In this document: positions 1 to 12,700 of the stretch, one piece after another
Layout of the letters: each line of letters begins with the position of its first letter
Numbering within the stretch: position 1 is the first letter of the stretch
Assembly (NCBI RefSeq): GCF_028640845.1
Contig: NC_080539.1
Location: 301,582,516-301,646,515 of the forward strand
Length of the DNA: 64,000 nucleotides
Direction: 5' to 3'
Origin: Ahaetulla prasina
Lineage: Eukaryota; Chordata; Lepidosauria; Squamata; Colubridae
Position numbers and translations under genes: made by a program
The notes under the pieces: model-generated
Database searches by the model: none
What the model saw: only the letters and a program-made list of their open reading frames with translations
What the model was told of the DNA's origin: nothing

Positions 1-158
1 GAATTTGTGTTTGAAGCAAAATTGTTCTGTCTGAACTAGTCTTAAAACCTAGAAATATTATGTAACATTAATATGTATCTTTCTTTAATAAAATATAATT
101 ATTCTTTCATTTGTCCACCTCCATCCCTCAAATATATGTTTGATTTTAATTGCACAAG
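1..158 (+). other. 3' end of an upstream SIPA1L1 intron
   Basis: AT-rich sequence ending in a pyrimidine-poor acceptor (TTTTAATTGCACAAG). Nothing else is recognised. Confidence 0.7.
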
Positions 159-289
159 AACACTGGAACTACTTTGGGGCAGATGAAAACCTTGGTCCCG
201 TAGCTGTCAGCATCAGAAGAGAAAAACCTGAGGAAATAAAAGAAAATGGTTCCCAGTATAGCTATCGCATTATTTTCAGAACTAGTGAG
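159..289 (+). CDS. SIPA1L1: SIPA1L1 window exon 1 (RapGAP domain, N-terminal part)
   Basis: The exon has two bases completing a split Glu codon and then 43 codons, from [17 protein letters not shown] to IIFRTSE. The acceptor is TGCACAAG and the donor GAG|GTAAGC. This is the beginning of the RapGAP homology region, where the NYFG..ENLGPV motif is shared by the SIPA1 family. The preceding exon lies upstream of base 1. Ends in phase 0. Confidence 0.95.
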
Positions 290-3200
290 GTAAGCGATAC
301 CCGGGCAATAAAGAAATAAGAAATTTGATTTCCATGTTGAACTTGTTACAAAATCATATGGCTAAACATTGGAAGGATAATAACTGTCAGTAAATTAATA
401 TTATGCAAACTGTTGTGCATTTTATAAACCTCAGAGAAGATTTATTAAAGAGTGGTGTTCCTGTACAAAGCATTTTCTCAATTTATACAACACTGAAATT
501 AAATATCTCAAGGCTCTTGCCAACATGCTCTTATGCATGGTTGTTTTATGTTTCTAGAAGAAAGACTCAGAAATAACCTAATTAAAAACCCAGTGAATTG
601 TTTTTCTAACAATACTAGGCAGAAATCTCACACAGGTGATGTGCAACTTAAGATCCAGTGGCAGCCTTTGATATGCTTCTTAGAGGTGGGGGTGGGGGTA
701 ATAATAAGCTATGTTAATCTACAAAGATAGCTGTGGATACATACATTGGAAAAATAAGGCAAGTGTTTATATAGCAATAGCAGTATAACTGTAGACAAGG
801 CTGCTTAGACTTCACAGTGCTTTACAGTGCAAATATAAAATGCAAACATAAAATGGTACACAATTATAGCTTTATATGTGTTCTGCATTAAAGACAGTGC
901 TGTTTGATGGCAAGAATGTTTAAGTCATGGTTATGAAGAATATAGAATTAGTTTTTGTTAGATGAAAGTAGAAGTTTGTTAGATAGAACTAGCAAAGGTT
1001 ACAAGGACACAGATCAACACTTTAAATCATTTTTAAATCACTTCACTGATTATAAAAGGATACTTTAAAAAGGCAACAAAATTGTCAGACTAAGGGATGA
1101 TGATAGTGAATAAAAAAAGGTAAGGTAACTGTCACTTATTTCATAAACATTATCTGTTTAATACAGGTTTCATATTATTATTTTGCACTTAGCAACCTAA
1201 ATACTGAATTTATAGGAAAATGCTTTGTTTGCTTTTTTTTTTTTTTTTACTACTAATGTAATTATAGTCTTAACTAAAAACTACTTTAAAGATTACTGAG
1301 AAAACATTGGAAGTGGCTCTTCCTATATTTTTGGATAGAATTGGAAAGAAAATATTCCAGAAAAAAGACACACAAAATTTGGGCCCTTGGCAATCCACCC
1401 ACTCTTATGACTGATTGCAGGGATGCTATAGTTTTTTCCAGCTGCCAATTTTCCCTCCCCGTCTCACTCCACTGGATCTTTTGGGCCTATCTTTCACCCA
1501 GCCGTGTCCCCACATCCTTGAGCCTGTTTTCGTCCCTCTAGATGTCAAACTTTAGAGCCTCCTCTCTTTGCTTGTCAGACTTTCACTTAGCTTTTCTGAA
1601 GTTTAGTTTGGGTGAAGAATTGGCAGTTTGCCATACAACTTTCTTATGAAGAGTCCATATGGTGCTGTCCCAGTAAAGGTAAGTGAACTGAGGCATGATG
1701 GAGTGAGAAGGCCCAAGAGTGTGGAATCGAACAAGGTGGGAAGCAGAGCCCAATATCCATCAGTGGCAGGCGAGGCCCTGGGAGGCCTGGCGCCAGCTCT
1801 GTATGAGCTGAGGAGGTGCTGCAGAGCACTGCTGGGCCTGCACAAGACTTCCCAGAGCCTCCCCACCAGTTACCCCATGCTCTGCTCAACACTCTGTGTG
1901 GTTGCTTAATGGCTGAACAGAGAGAAGAGGGCTTGTGGTAATTAAGCGAGGCAATTATATGGGTTCCTCGCTTAAAAAATGCCACGATTTTTTATCATAA
2001 TTCTGGGCTCAACTGTGGTCGTAAGTCAAAGACTACCTATATTATCACTAAATAGAAAAAGTAAATGTGCATCTTAATTAGTAGTACATTTTTAATTGTC
2101 CTGTTTCATTCAAACTGTTATTTTGTGGGAGAATTAGAAAATACTATTATTACTAGCAAATTTTCTTCACAACTTAGTATATATTTTCTTATTTCTAGCT
2201 TACAACACTAAGGGGTACTGTCTTGGAAGATGCAATACCTTCAACTGCAAAACATTGCACAGCCAGAGGGTTGCCCTTGAAAGAAGTTCTAGAACATGTG
2301 GTTCCTGAACTAAATATACATTGCCTCAGGTTGGCTTTCAATACCCCTAAAGTCACAGAGCAACTTATGAAACTCGATGAACAAGGGGTAAGATTTAAAT
2401 TGCACATTTTTGGTTTTTAGTTGGTTAGATTTATCTGTTGGCTTTTTTGCTTATCTTAAAAATGTTATATAAAGCTATCATATATTGATGTTAAAGAATA
2501 AGACATTTCAAGTGTTAGTTTGCCTTCAAATAATTTAATCAGACACATGGAAGAGCAACTTAGAGATAAAGATCCATGCTGTTTTCAACAGATAACTATT
2601 TTAATTCTATTATCAATTACAAATTATTTTCTTCATACACTGCTACAAGACATTGCAGAAGAACCTGTTTCAAGATTATGCTTTTCTACCTTTGACATTT
2701 GAGCTACCATCGCAGTACATTTTAACAATAAACTTCATTAGATTCTTAGTACTGCTTGTAAAACATTAATTTAAAGTTGTAATTCTACCATATTAATCAA
2801 AGCTTTACAATTAATGGCATTCAATTCAGGCATTCTGGATAAAACTAATGACATAGATGTACTCTACACTTGTTCTCTGCCTTTGTGCTGTATTGACCTA
2901 CCCTTTTCAGGAGATGAGCGGGAACAATGTTATCATTTTGATTAGCTTGTTGTTCTCAACAGCCTTTGTTTTAATCAATTTTAGAATCTTTCTAAGCTGC
3001 CAGAAATATTAGAGCTGCATAATTATTCCAGTATCCTTTTCTTTCCAAAAAGTTTTCCTCAGAAAACAATGCTAGTATACTATTTTGGCTTATGGAATAT
3101 TACAGGATATCATTTTGGTTGTTATGCTAACTTTAGAAATAGGAGGGACCATCCAGATTTTTGCACTTAAGAATCACTAACAAGGTAAATACTCAACACA

Positions 3201-6200
3201 TGCTCTGTATGGGTCATCAGTTCAAGAGTAGATGAAAATGAGCAAGTTGAAGCTCATCCAAGATACTATGCAGGTGCTATTATTGAAAACCTAAAGCAAT
3301 TTGTGAGATGTTAATGTAGTCTTAGAAGTGTTCCTTGAAAAATGAGTTGTACTGAGAATGCTTCTTTCTCTAGCATGGGTATATGTAAACAAAATTGAGA
3401 ATTTTTCCTCATTTTTGAGATCCTCTGTTTAAAAACAAATTTCAAAAATACTTAATTTCTTTCCTTTTTTATAAATAATATATGACTTCTTTAATTCTTT
3501 GGCTCTTTGAGCATTTTGCGTATGGCCAAAAGGCCAATCAAAACTTTAAGTTTTGTAAAGTCGGGAGAATTATCCTGTTATACTCAGTAGATTTTACGCC
3601 TCTCAGGGTTGTACAGATAACATTCTGAAATTGAAGATGGAGCAGATTTTATTACAATATACTGTATCTTGATCCCTGGCAAGTTGACAACTAGGGCTCT
3701 GAAGAATACTCAGAATGGTAAAGAATATTTGGCTCTGTCAGAACATTAGAAACCTATTTTAACAGGAATTCACTGTGTTTCTCTGCATATGCTCATAGAC
3801 TACAACCATGCATACTTAATCTACTGTGACTTTTCCAAATGTTTTTCCCATTTTAATTGAATATCTGTTTTGGATATAAATATATTTTCATTTTGCTCTG
3901 TAAAGTTTAGCTTGCTTTCTGTGCCTTTATCTTTCTAAAGGTGTTTTTTCAAGAGGCAACTGGACTTTCTTCTTTTTCTTGGAAGACATTTCACTTCTCA
4001 TCCAAGAAGCATCTTTGGAAGAAGTTTCTTGGATGAGAAGTGAAATGTCTTCCAAGAAAAACCAGAAAGTCCACTTGCCCCTTGAAAAAGCACCTTTGGG
4101 ACAACCATGACCTGGATGACTGAGAATCTCCATAGACTTTTTCCTTCTAGTTCTGTCCATATAGCAAGCATAACAAATGTTAAATACTAATGGCATAAAA
4201 ATAATTTAAGCAGATATAATGAAGTGATCATAAAAAACCTAGGTGCTTTTGTGAGAGCTCAATGTTTAGTGAGAAGGTAGTAGCTTGGCTAATCTATTTT
4301 CCATATTACAATTTTTGGTAACTTTCTAATGATGAAAACATTACCAGATGAAAAGATTTCTTTACACTGTCATTAGTTACCCACTTCAATTGTAAGCATT
4401 ATTTTAGTAAATTTTATGTAGTAATATAGTTGGATGAGGAAAACTTGATTATTTATTACCTTAAATTAACTGTTTTAACATGTAAGCTGTTTGTAAATTT
4501 TAAGAATTCTTGCCATTGCTTTGACTGGATCAGACTAATGGTCATCTTGTTTTATGTATTTAAATTCAAATTATCTTTAAACACAAAAATTATTGTAAAT
4601 TCAGAAAAAAATAAGCCGATATTTCCAAACCTAGCATTTAAAGTACTGAGGCTTTTTTCTTTTTTCTTTTTCAATTTTTGTGTTTGTAAATTTGGAATTG
4701 GGAATGCCAATAGTCTCTGAATTATTTTGTGGAGCAATTTGAAATACAGCGTAGTAAATATATAGAACCTTGTCATTTTCATTTCTTTCACTCGGCTTTC
4801 TTATTACAGAAAACAGATGAATTTTGAAAGGAGTAGTAGCCTTGTGCTTCTTGATGCAGCGCAGATAATACAAGAATGCAAACTTGAGTTTTTATTTGTA
4901 TTTACAGTTAAGCTATCAGCTGAAAGTGGGAATCATGTACTGCAAGTCTGGGCAAAGCACAGAAGAGGAAATGTACAATAATGAATCAGCAGGCCCGGCC
5001 TTTGAAGAGTTTCTTCAGTTGCTGGGAGAACGGGTTCGACTCAAAGGATTTGAAAAATATCGTGCCCAGCTAGACACAAAGAGTAAGACTACCTTTTTTA
5101 TTCAGAATAATGAACATAATGAGCATGAAAATAATGAGAGCAAAGTTGTAGTCCTTGGGAAGCACTAGCTGCCCCAGCAGCACAGCACAAAGCAGAAATT
5201 TTGAGCAGTTCTGGAGAACCGGCACATACCACCTCTGGCTGGCCCGGAGTGGGGTGGGAATGGAGATTTTGCAATATCCTTCCCCTGGAGTGGAGTGGGA
5301 ATGGAGATTTTATTTATTTATTTATTTATTTATTTATTATTTAGATTTTTATACCGCCTTCTCCCGAAGGACTCAGGAGTACAGCCAGATTAAAAAACAG
5401 TACAATATACAAATTAAAACAAAAATTAAAATAACATATTCTATAAATGGCCGAAAATTTAAAACCATCAAATTTGACCCATAAAATTCATAAAATACCC
5501 CAATTAAAATTATTAAAATTCAAAAGTTTAAAAAATTAAGCCAGTCCCGCTTGGATAAACAAGTGCGTTTTCAATTCACGGTGAAAGGTCCGAAGGTCAG
5601 GTAATTAACGCAAACCAGGGGGAAGTTCGTTCCAGAGGGTAGGTGCTCCTACAGAGAAGGCCCTTCCCCCGGGGGCCGTCAGCTGACATTGCTTGGCGGA
5701 CGGCACCCTGAGAAGACCCTCTGTGTGAGCGTACGGGTCGGTGGGAGGCATAAGGTAACAGCAGGCGGTCCCGTAAGTACCCGGGTCCTAAGCCATGGAG
5801 CGCTTTAAAGGTGGTAACCAACACTTTGAAGCGCACCCGAAAGACCACAGGTAGCCAGTGCAGACTGCGCAGGAGCGGTGTTACACGGGAGCAATGTGTG
5901 GCTCCCTCAATCACCCACGCAGCTGCATTCTGAACTAACTGAAGCCTCCGAGTGCACTTCAGGGGTAGCCCCATGTAGAGAGCATTGCAATAATCCAGAC
6001 GAGAAGTGACAAGAGTGTGAGTGACCGTGCATAAGGCATCCCGGTCAAGGAAGGGGCGCAACTGGCGAACCAGGCAGACCTGGTAAAAAGCTCTCCTGGA
6101 GACAGCCGCCAAATGGTCTTCAAATGACAGCCGTCCATCCAGGAGAACGCCCAAGTTGCGCACCCTTTCTGTTGGGGCCAATGAATGTACCGGGATGCCG

Positions 6201-9200
6201 GCATCCACAGCCACTCCGTCTTGGAGGGATTGAGCTTGAGTCTGTTTCTCCCCATCCAGACCTGTACGGCTTCCAGGCACCGGGATAGCACTTCGACAGC
6301 TTCGTTGGGGTGGTCCGGGGTGGAAAAGTACAGCTGTGTATCGTCAGCGTACAGCTGGTAACTCACCCGAAAGCCACTGATGACCTTGCCCAATGGCTTC
6401 ATATAGATGTTGAACAGGAGAGGTGAGAGAATCGACCCCTGAGGCACCCCACAAGTAAGGTGCCTCGCGGTCGATCTCTGCCCTCCTGTCAACACCGTCT
6501 GCGACCGGTCAGAGAGATAGGAGGAGAACCATCGATAAACGGTGCCTCCGACTCCCAAACTCTCCAACCGGTGCAGCAGGATACCATGGTCGATGGTATC
6601 AAAAGCCGCTGAGAGAACTAACAGGACCAGGGCAGAGGAACAACCTCTATCCCTGGCCCTCCAGAGGTCATCCACCAACGCAACCAAAGCTGTCTCCGTA
6701 CTATATCCGGACCGGAAGCCGGACTGGAACGGGTCTAGATAGACAGCTTCATCCAGGTACTGGGGAAGCTGCCATGCCACCACACTCTCTACAACCTTCG
6801 CCACAAAGCGAAGGTTGGAGACTGGACGATAATTTCCCAAAATAGCTGGGTCCAGGGAAGGCTTCTTGAGGAAGGGTCTCACCACCGCCTCTTTCAAGGT
6901 GGCGGGGAAAACCCCTTCCAACAATGAAACATTTATAATTCCCTGGAGCCAGCCTCGTGTCACCTTCTGAGTGGCCAGCACCAGCCAGGAGGGACACGGG
7001 TCCAGTAAACATGTGGTGGCATGTAACCTCCCCAGTAGCCTGTCCATGTCCTCGAGAGCCACAGAATCAAACTCATCCCAAACAACATCGACAAGACGCG
7101 TCTCCGTCATCTCACCTGGATCATCACAATTTTGGTCCAAACTATCCCGGAGCTGAGCGATTTTATCATATAGATAACCACTAAACTCCTCGGCACGTCC
7201 CTGCAAGGGGTCATCCCGCCCCTCCTGATGTAGGAGAGAGCGGGTCACCCGAAACAGGGCGGCCGGGCGGTTATCTGCCGACGCAATGAGGGTGGAAACG
7301 TAGGAACGTTTCGCCTCCCTCAGTGCCACTAGGTAGGTCTTCGAGAAAGACCTAACTTGTGTCTGATCAGCCTCGGAATGGCTGGACCTCCAGGTACTCT
7401 CTAGGCGTCTTCTCCAGCGTTTCATCTCTCTCAGCTCCTCAGAGAACCAAGGAGCCAATTGAGATCTGCGCCGGGTCAGAGGCTGCAAAGACACGACATG
7501 GTCCAAAGCCCCAGCCGCGGCCTGTTCCCAGGCCGCAACTAGTTCTTCGGTCGTGCCATGGGCAAGATTCTCAGGGAACAGCCCAAGCTCCGTCAGGAAC
7601 CTCTCGGGGTCCATCAGGTGCCTGGGACGGAACCAACGCATTGGTTCCGTCTCCCTGCGGTGGTGAGCGGCGGTCTGAAAGTCTAGGCGGAGGAGAAAAT
7701 GATCTGACCATGACACAGGTTCCGTCACTAAATCTCCTAATACCAGATCATTAAACCACTGTCCAGAGATATAAATCATGTCCAGTGTGGACCCCCCAGT
7801 GTGTGTAGGGCCATCAGTTTTGCAGTATCTTTCCCCTGTCACGCCCACCAAGCCACACCATGCCCACCAAATCATGCCCACAGAACCGGTAGTAAAAAAA
7901 AATTGGATTTCACCACAGGTTAGGATGGTCAGCAGTGTGAGCACGATGACAAAGGTCAACTACGGCAGCAGGGGCCATAGAGTACAGAGTACCAAAAGGG
8001 CAAAATCAGGGGAGATAGGTGGGTGAGGGAGTTGAAGCACCTTGTGGTTGTAAGTGTGCCACAGGTTGCCAAGTGCCTGAATTTTGATCATGTGATCATG
8101 GGGGTGGGGGTGCTGCAATGGCTATAACTTCAGGAACTGGTTGTATAGCCCTTCATTCAGCATCTCCAGAACCAAATACCGTATATACTCGAGTATAAGC
8201 CGAGTTTTTCAGCACGTTTTTTGTGCTGAAAAACGTCCCCTCGGCTTATACTCGGGTCTATACGGCTTATACTCGAGTTGTTTTTTTTTTAAGCCCCTCG
8301 GCTTATACTCGAGTATATACGGCTTATACTCGAGGTTTTTTTTTTTTCTTTTTTTCACATTTTACCGGACGGCGCGGGGAAGCCCTGCCGGTGCAGTGAG
8401 AGGGCGGGGCGGGGGAGCCGCCAGCCTTCTCAGCTGAGGGAGGGAGGGTTTCCCCAACCGGTAGGTGCCTCATTTCCCACCCTCGGCTTATACTCGAGTC
8501 CCCAGTTTACCCCAGTTTTTGGGGTAAAATTGGGGACCTCGGCTTATACTCGGATCGGCTTATATTCGAGTATATACGGTAATCATTGAACAAATGAATG
8601 TAAGTTGAGGACTACCTGTATCTCATTTTTCTAAGCAAGTTTTTACGTTTTCATGTATTAGCTAATTCTCAAGAGATAATCATTAAGACATTTCCTAAAA
8701 CAACTTCATAAATCTCACCATATATATCACTCAAGATATTCTTGACATACTCATTGTTACTAAATTTAAACATTGATCCATGCTTAAAAATAAAAAGACA
8801 TATCTAATAAAATAAATGTGAATATATAACTATAAAATGATAACATATTAATCATCCCAAATAAAAGTACATCTGTAGCTTGCATTTATTTCCAGCTACC
8901 AATGTTTTGTTTCATAAATAAGATAAATTTTAGCTTCCTTTCTCTCTGTCATGGAAAGGCTTCTGAGGATAATCAAAGTTTTTAAAGTCTGGATACCAGA
9001 CAATATTAACATAGTACTCATCACTAGCTTTTATTGCAAAGAGCACAATTTATAAACCTGCTAATGGGTTGAATATGTAAATTTACCTATGATATTTATG
9101 GCATACAGATACGATAATTTATCTGTTAACACTCATGATAGGATGAAGTAAATCTAAATAAATCATCTCAATTTAAAAAATAGTTTATTGTACAGAACAA

Positions 9201-9694
9201 GAGGCTAATGTTGAAATGACTCCTGCAAGGATATAACACTAGTTTTTAGTTTCAATTTTATAATGATAATAGGTAAGCATACAATATTTATTCTAGGAAA
9301 AGTACTGCAAAAACTTCTGCATTAAAAACTATGTTATATGGCTTCTAGCATATCCACTTTTGAGTATCTTTTTGGTTTTTCTGGCAACCCTTAGCATTTA
9401 CAATGTGTTTAAAACATAATATATTAAAATATATAAAATTAAAAATAAGTAATAGTTCTATTTTTTATTTTGCTTTACAATAGAATGGCATAGAATTTTT
9501 AGATGATTTTATGGGTTTTTAATTTTTTAATTAGCTTTTTAGGGTTTTAAATGTATTTTAATAGTTGAGCCAAATTTAAATAAGTTTTTTAGCTATGGTT
9601 TTTATTCGTATTGTATGTGTTTGATTGTTGTTTTTATTTGGCTGTTAATCGCCCTGAGTCCTTCGAGAGAAGGGCGATATACAAATTAAATTAA

Positions 9695-9764
<70 letters not shown>

Positions 9765-12700
9765 TTACATAGATTTTGTGCTTGGTTAAATGTATCTTCA
9801 CAATCTTGTGGATTGTTTTATAATAATAATAAATTAGACATATTATTTATTTGCAGCTGATTCAACTGGTACACACTCTCTTTATACAACATATAAAGAG
9901 TATGAAATCATGTTTCATGTTTCTACAATGTTGCCATATACACCCAACAATAAACAACAGGTAGGAACTGCTTGAATAATCAGAATATTTAATTGTTTAT
10001 TTCAGATATTACATTAAATTACATTTTTGGCTATCTTGACTAGCTGAAACAAATATTGGGCTCTCTTGAATCTTATAAGTTATACTATGATGAAAAGGAG
10101 GTGGGAAATATTTCTTTCTGTTTTCAATACATTGAGTTTTTATTATTAATTAGACCGGTTTCATTTGTAGTACTGTATCTTTTTAAGATATCTAAATAAA
10201 AAAGCAAATTTGAACAGGAAACAAAAATGGCACCATACGACAAAACTAATTTGGGGATTAAACGAAAGAGACTGTGTAGAACTTTTTATTCCCGTGTAGA
10301 TGTTTTGGAGATTTTTCTTTCCTTTACAGAAATTGTTTTACTTTAATCACCTGAGAAGTTGCTTTATCTCATTCTGAAAAATCATATTTACAGAAATGTT
10401 GGATGTTCATACTTTTTAGAATTTGCTTTTGATTTTTAAGTTCATATCAATCCAGTGTATTTACTACTAACATTGTACTCTAAGAATAAACTCTGGCCTA
10501 CATTCCCTTCAATGTAATAGCACTGACAGAATAGCAACCTTCTTCTCCATGCAGATGTCTGCACTAGTAATTGGATACTTTTGTGGGACCTACTGCTCTT
10601 TGCAAAGCAAATGCAAATTATTACCAAGCGAGGCCTTGGGATAATCAGCATATGGTAGATCTAATTTGTTTGCAGACTGTTTATCTGATGGAGCCAGGGT
10701 GGGGTTCATATTGCTGTTCCACCATGCTGTGTTACCATAAAAAACTATGAATAAATATGCTGATTCTCCATGGCAGTATTTATGAAATCTCTTGACAGGA
10801 TATGTTCCAAATTCCATATGTTTCTACTTTCTGCAATGTCCTGTCATATATGCTGTGGCTTCAATCCAAAGTATTTTTAGCAGAGAGAAAGAGATGGAGA
10901 GAAAGAGACAAAGAGACTGTTTTGTAAAATATTATACAATTGAAAGCAAAAGCCAGAAAATTTATACCGTATATACTCGAATATAAGCCGATCCGAGTAT
11001 AAGCCGAGGTCCCCAATTTTACCCCAAAAAACTGGGGTAAACTGGGGACTCGAGTATAAGCCGAGGGAGGGAAATGAGGCAGCTACCGGTCAGGGAAAGC
11101 CTCCCTCCCTCAGCCGAGAAGGCTGGCGGCTCCCCCGCCCCGTCCTCTCACTGCACCGGCAGGGCTTCCCCGCGCTAATGCAAAAGCCCGCCAAGTTTGC
11201 ACCATCCGGTATAATGTGAAAAAAAGAAGAAAAAAAAAAACTCGAGTATAAGCCGTATATACTCGAGTATAAGCCGAGGGGACGTTTTTCAGCACAAAAA
11301 ACGTGCTGAAAAACTCGGCTTATACTCGAGTATATACGGTAATTCTTGAAACACAATTTATAAAGCATAGTTTTACAGTAATGCAAATATATTTGATAAA
11401 ATGTGGATTATGCATTGTAGTGAGCCATAAAAATGCTTTAAGAAGCTTGCATCAAGATTAATGGAAGATTTTATGTAAAAGGCAACTTTTTCTAGGTTTG
11501 AAGTACTATTTTATCAACAGTTCTGATGGGTGGAAAGAACTTTCTAACTGCAGAACAGTAGTCAAAGAAGTCATATTTGTCCAGTCACACTTGCCATCTT
11601 GACAAAATTGACCCTCCCCTGCTGTCCCTTTGGATGTTTTTGAAATGCTTAAAATGTTGCTAATTATTATTTGGACTGAATTGGGAAAAATGCATATTTT
11701 ACAGATACATATCTGAATGTTGAAAAATTTTTGTGGTGGATTAAACTTTGTTCACATCTAATAGTTTGGATTTCATGTTAATTCTATCAGACATATATCT
11801 TTTGTTGCAAATATAAGAAACTTGAGGGTTTTTTTCTCCTAAGAAATATTTTTTGAAAATATAGACTGAATTGAAAAGTAGGAAAAAAATAATTAAATTG
11901 ATTACTCTGCCAAAATTAAATCATAATTTTAATATATTGAAAAACAATGCCTAAATTTAAAATAATGGCATTTTGTAAAGATTTAGTATCAGATAGACAA
12001 ATAACATAATAACAATTTTTTATGGTTGTAAATTTAATTTTAGAAGCAAAATCTACTCATGGAAAGACATTTCTTTGCATTAAGGTAGATCTCTAATAGT
12101 TGTTATGGAAACTGTACTAATTTATTTTAACATATTTTATATTGATAAATTCTTCATTAATTTATTTGTTTTAGGAACAATTTTAAAAAATCATCAGGCA
12201 TGTTTACATTTTAAAACATAAACTAATGGGAAAAAGAATTACATTCTATAACAATATTAATGCCTTTAACTCTCATGGGTTTCTTGTCTTCATGATCAAA
12301 GCTGTTAAGAAAACGACACATTGGGAATGATATCGTGACAATAGTTTTCCAAGAACCTGGAGCCGAATCATTCAGCCCAAAGAATATTCGTTCTCACTTT
12401 CAACACGTCTTTGTGATTGTCCGAGTGCACAATCCTTGTACTGACAATGTTTGTTACAGGTAAACTATCTGCAACAGTTGCTAAATGTATCACTACAGTT
12501 GTTGGTTAAATCATGCAATTTGTTAAGCAAATCTGATCTCCCCCTTTGGCTTTGCTTGGCAGCTGGCTGGGAAGGTTACAAATGTTGATCACATGACTCC
12601 AGAACAATGCAACTGTAAAACATACCTGCCTGTTGCCAAGCACCCAAATTTTGATTATGTGACCGTGGGGATGCTGCAACAGTCATAAGGGTGAAAAATG

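Larger units (their letters stand above)
290..2198 (+). other. Intron 1 contents
   Basis: AT-rich DNA. There is a degraded copy of the 'cacttagacttatataccactt' LINE/SINE-like repeat near 760-850, a poly(T) tract near 1230, and an AGTCCT-family element end to 2040. No gene is seen. Confidence 0.6.
5083..9856 (+). other. Intron 3 contents
   Basis: The intron is largely repetitive: a CAGAGGTGGG-type repeat split by a LINE (5181-7925), an AGTCCT-family element split by a MITE (8035-8618), and a LINE 3' tail with ATT/AAT microsatellite (9475-9764). Between 8620 and 9470 is AT-rich DNA with nothing recognised. Confidence 0.75.

Noticed and set aside
1603..1985. Open frames on both strands near a GC-rich block
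   Set aside because: Part of a long AGTCCT-family element; no recognisable domain or splice context.
8141..8437. Open frame with repeated GLYSxxYGLYS residues, also in copies 2 and 3
   Set aside because: It is the translation of the CGGCTTATACTCG modules of the MITE; no codon-bias or domain evidence, and it changes frame between copies.
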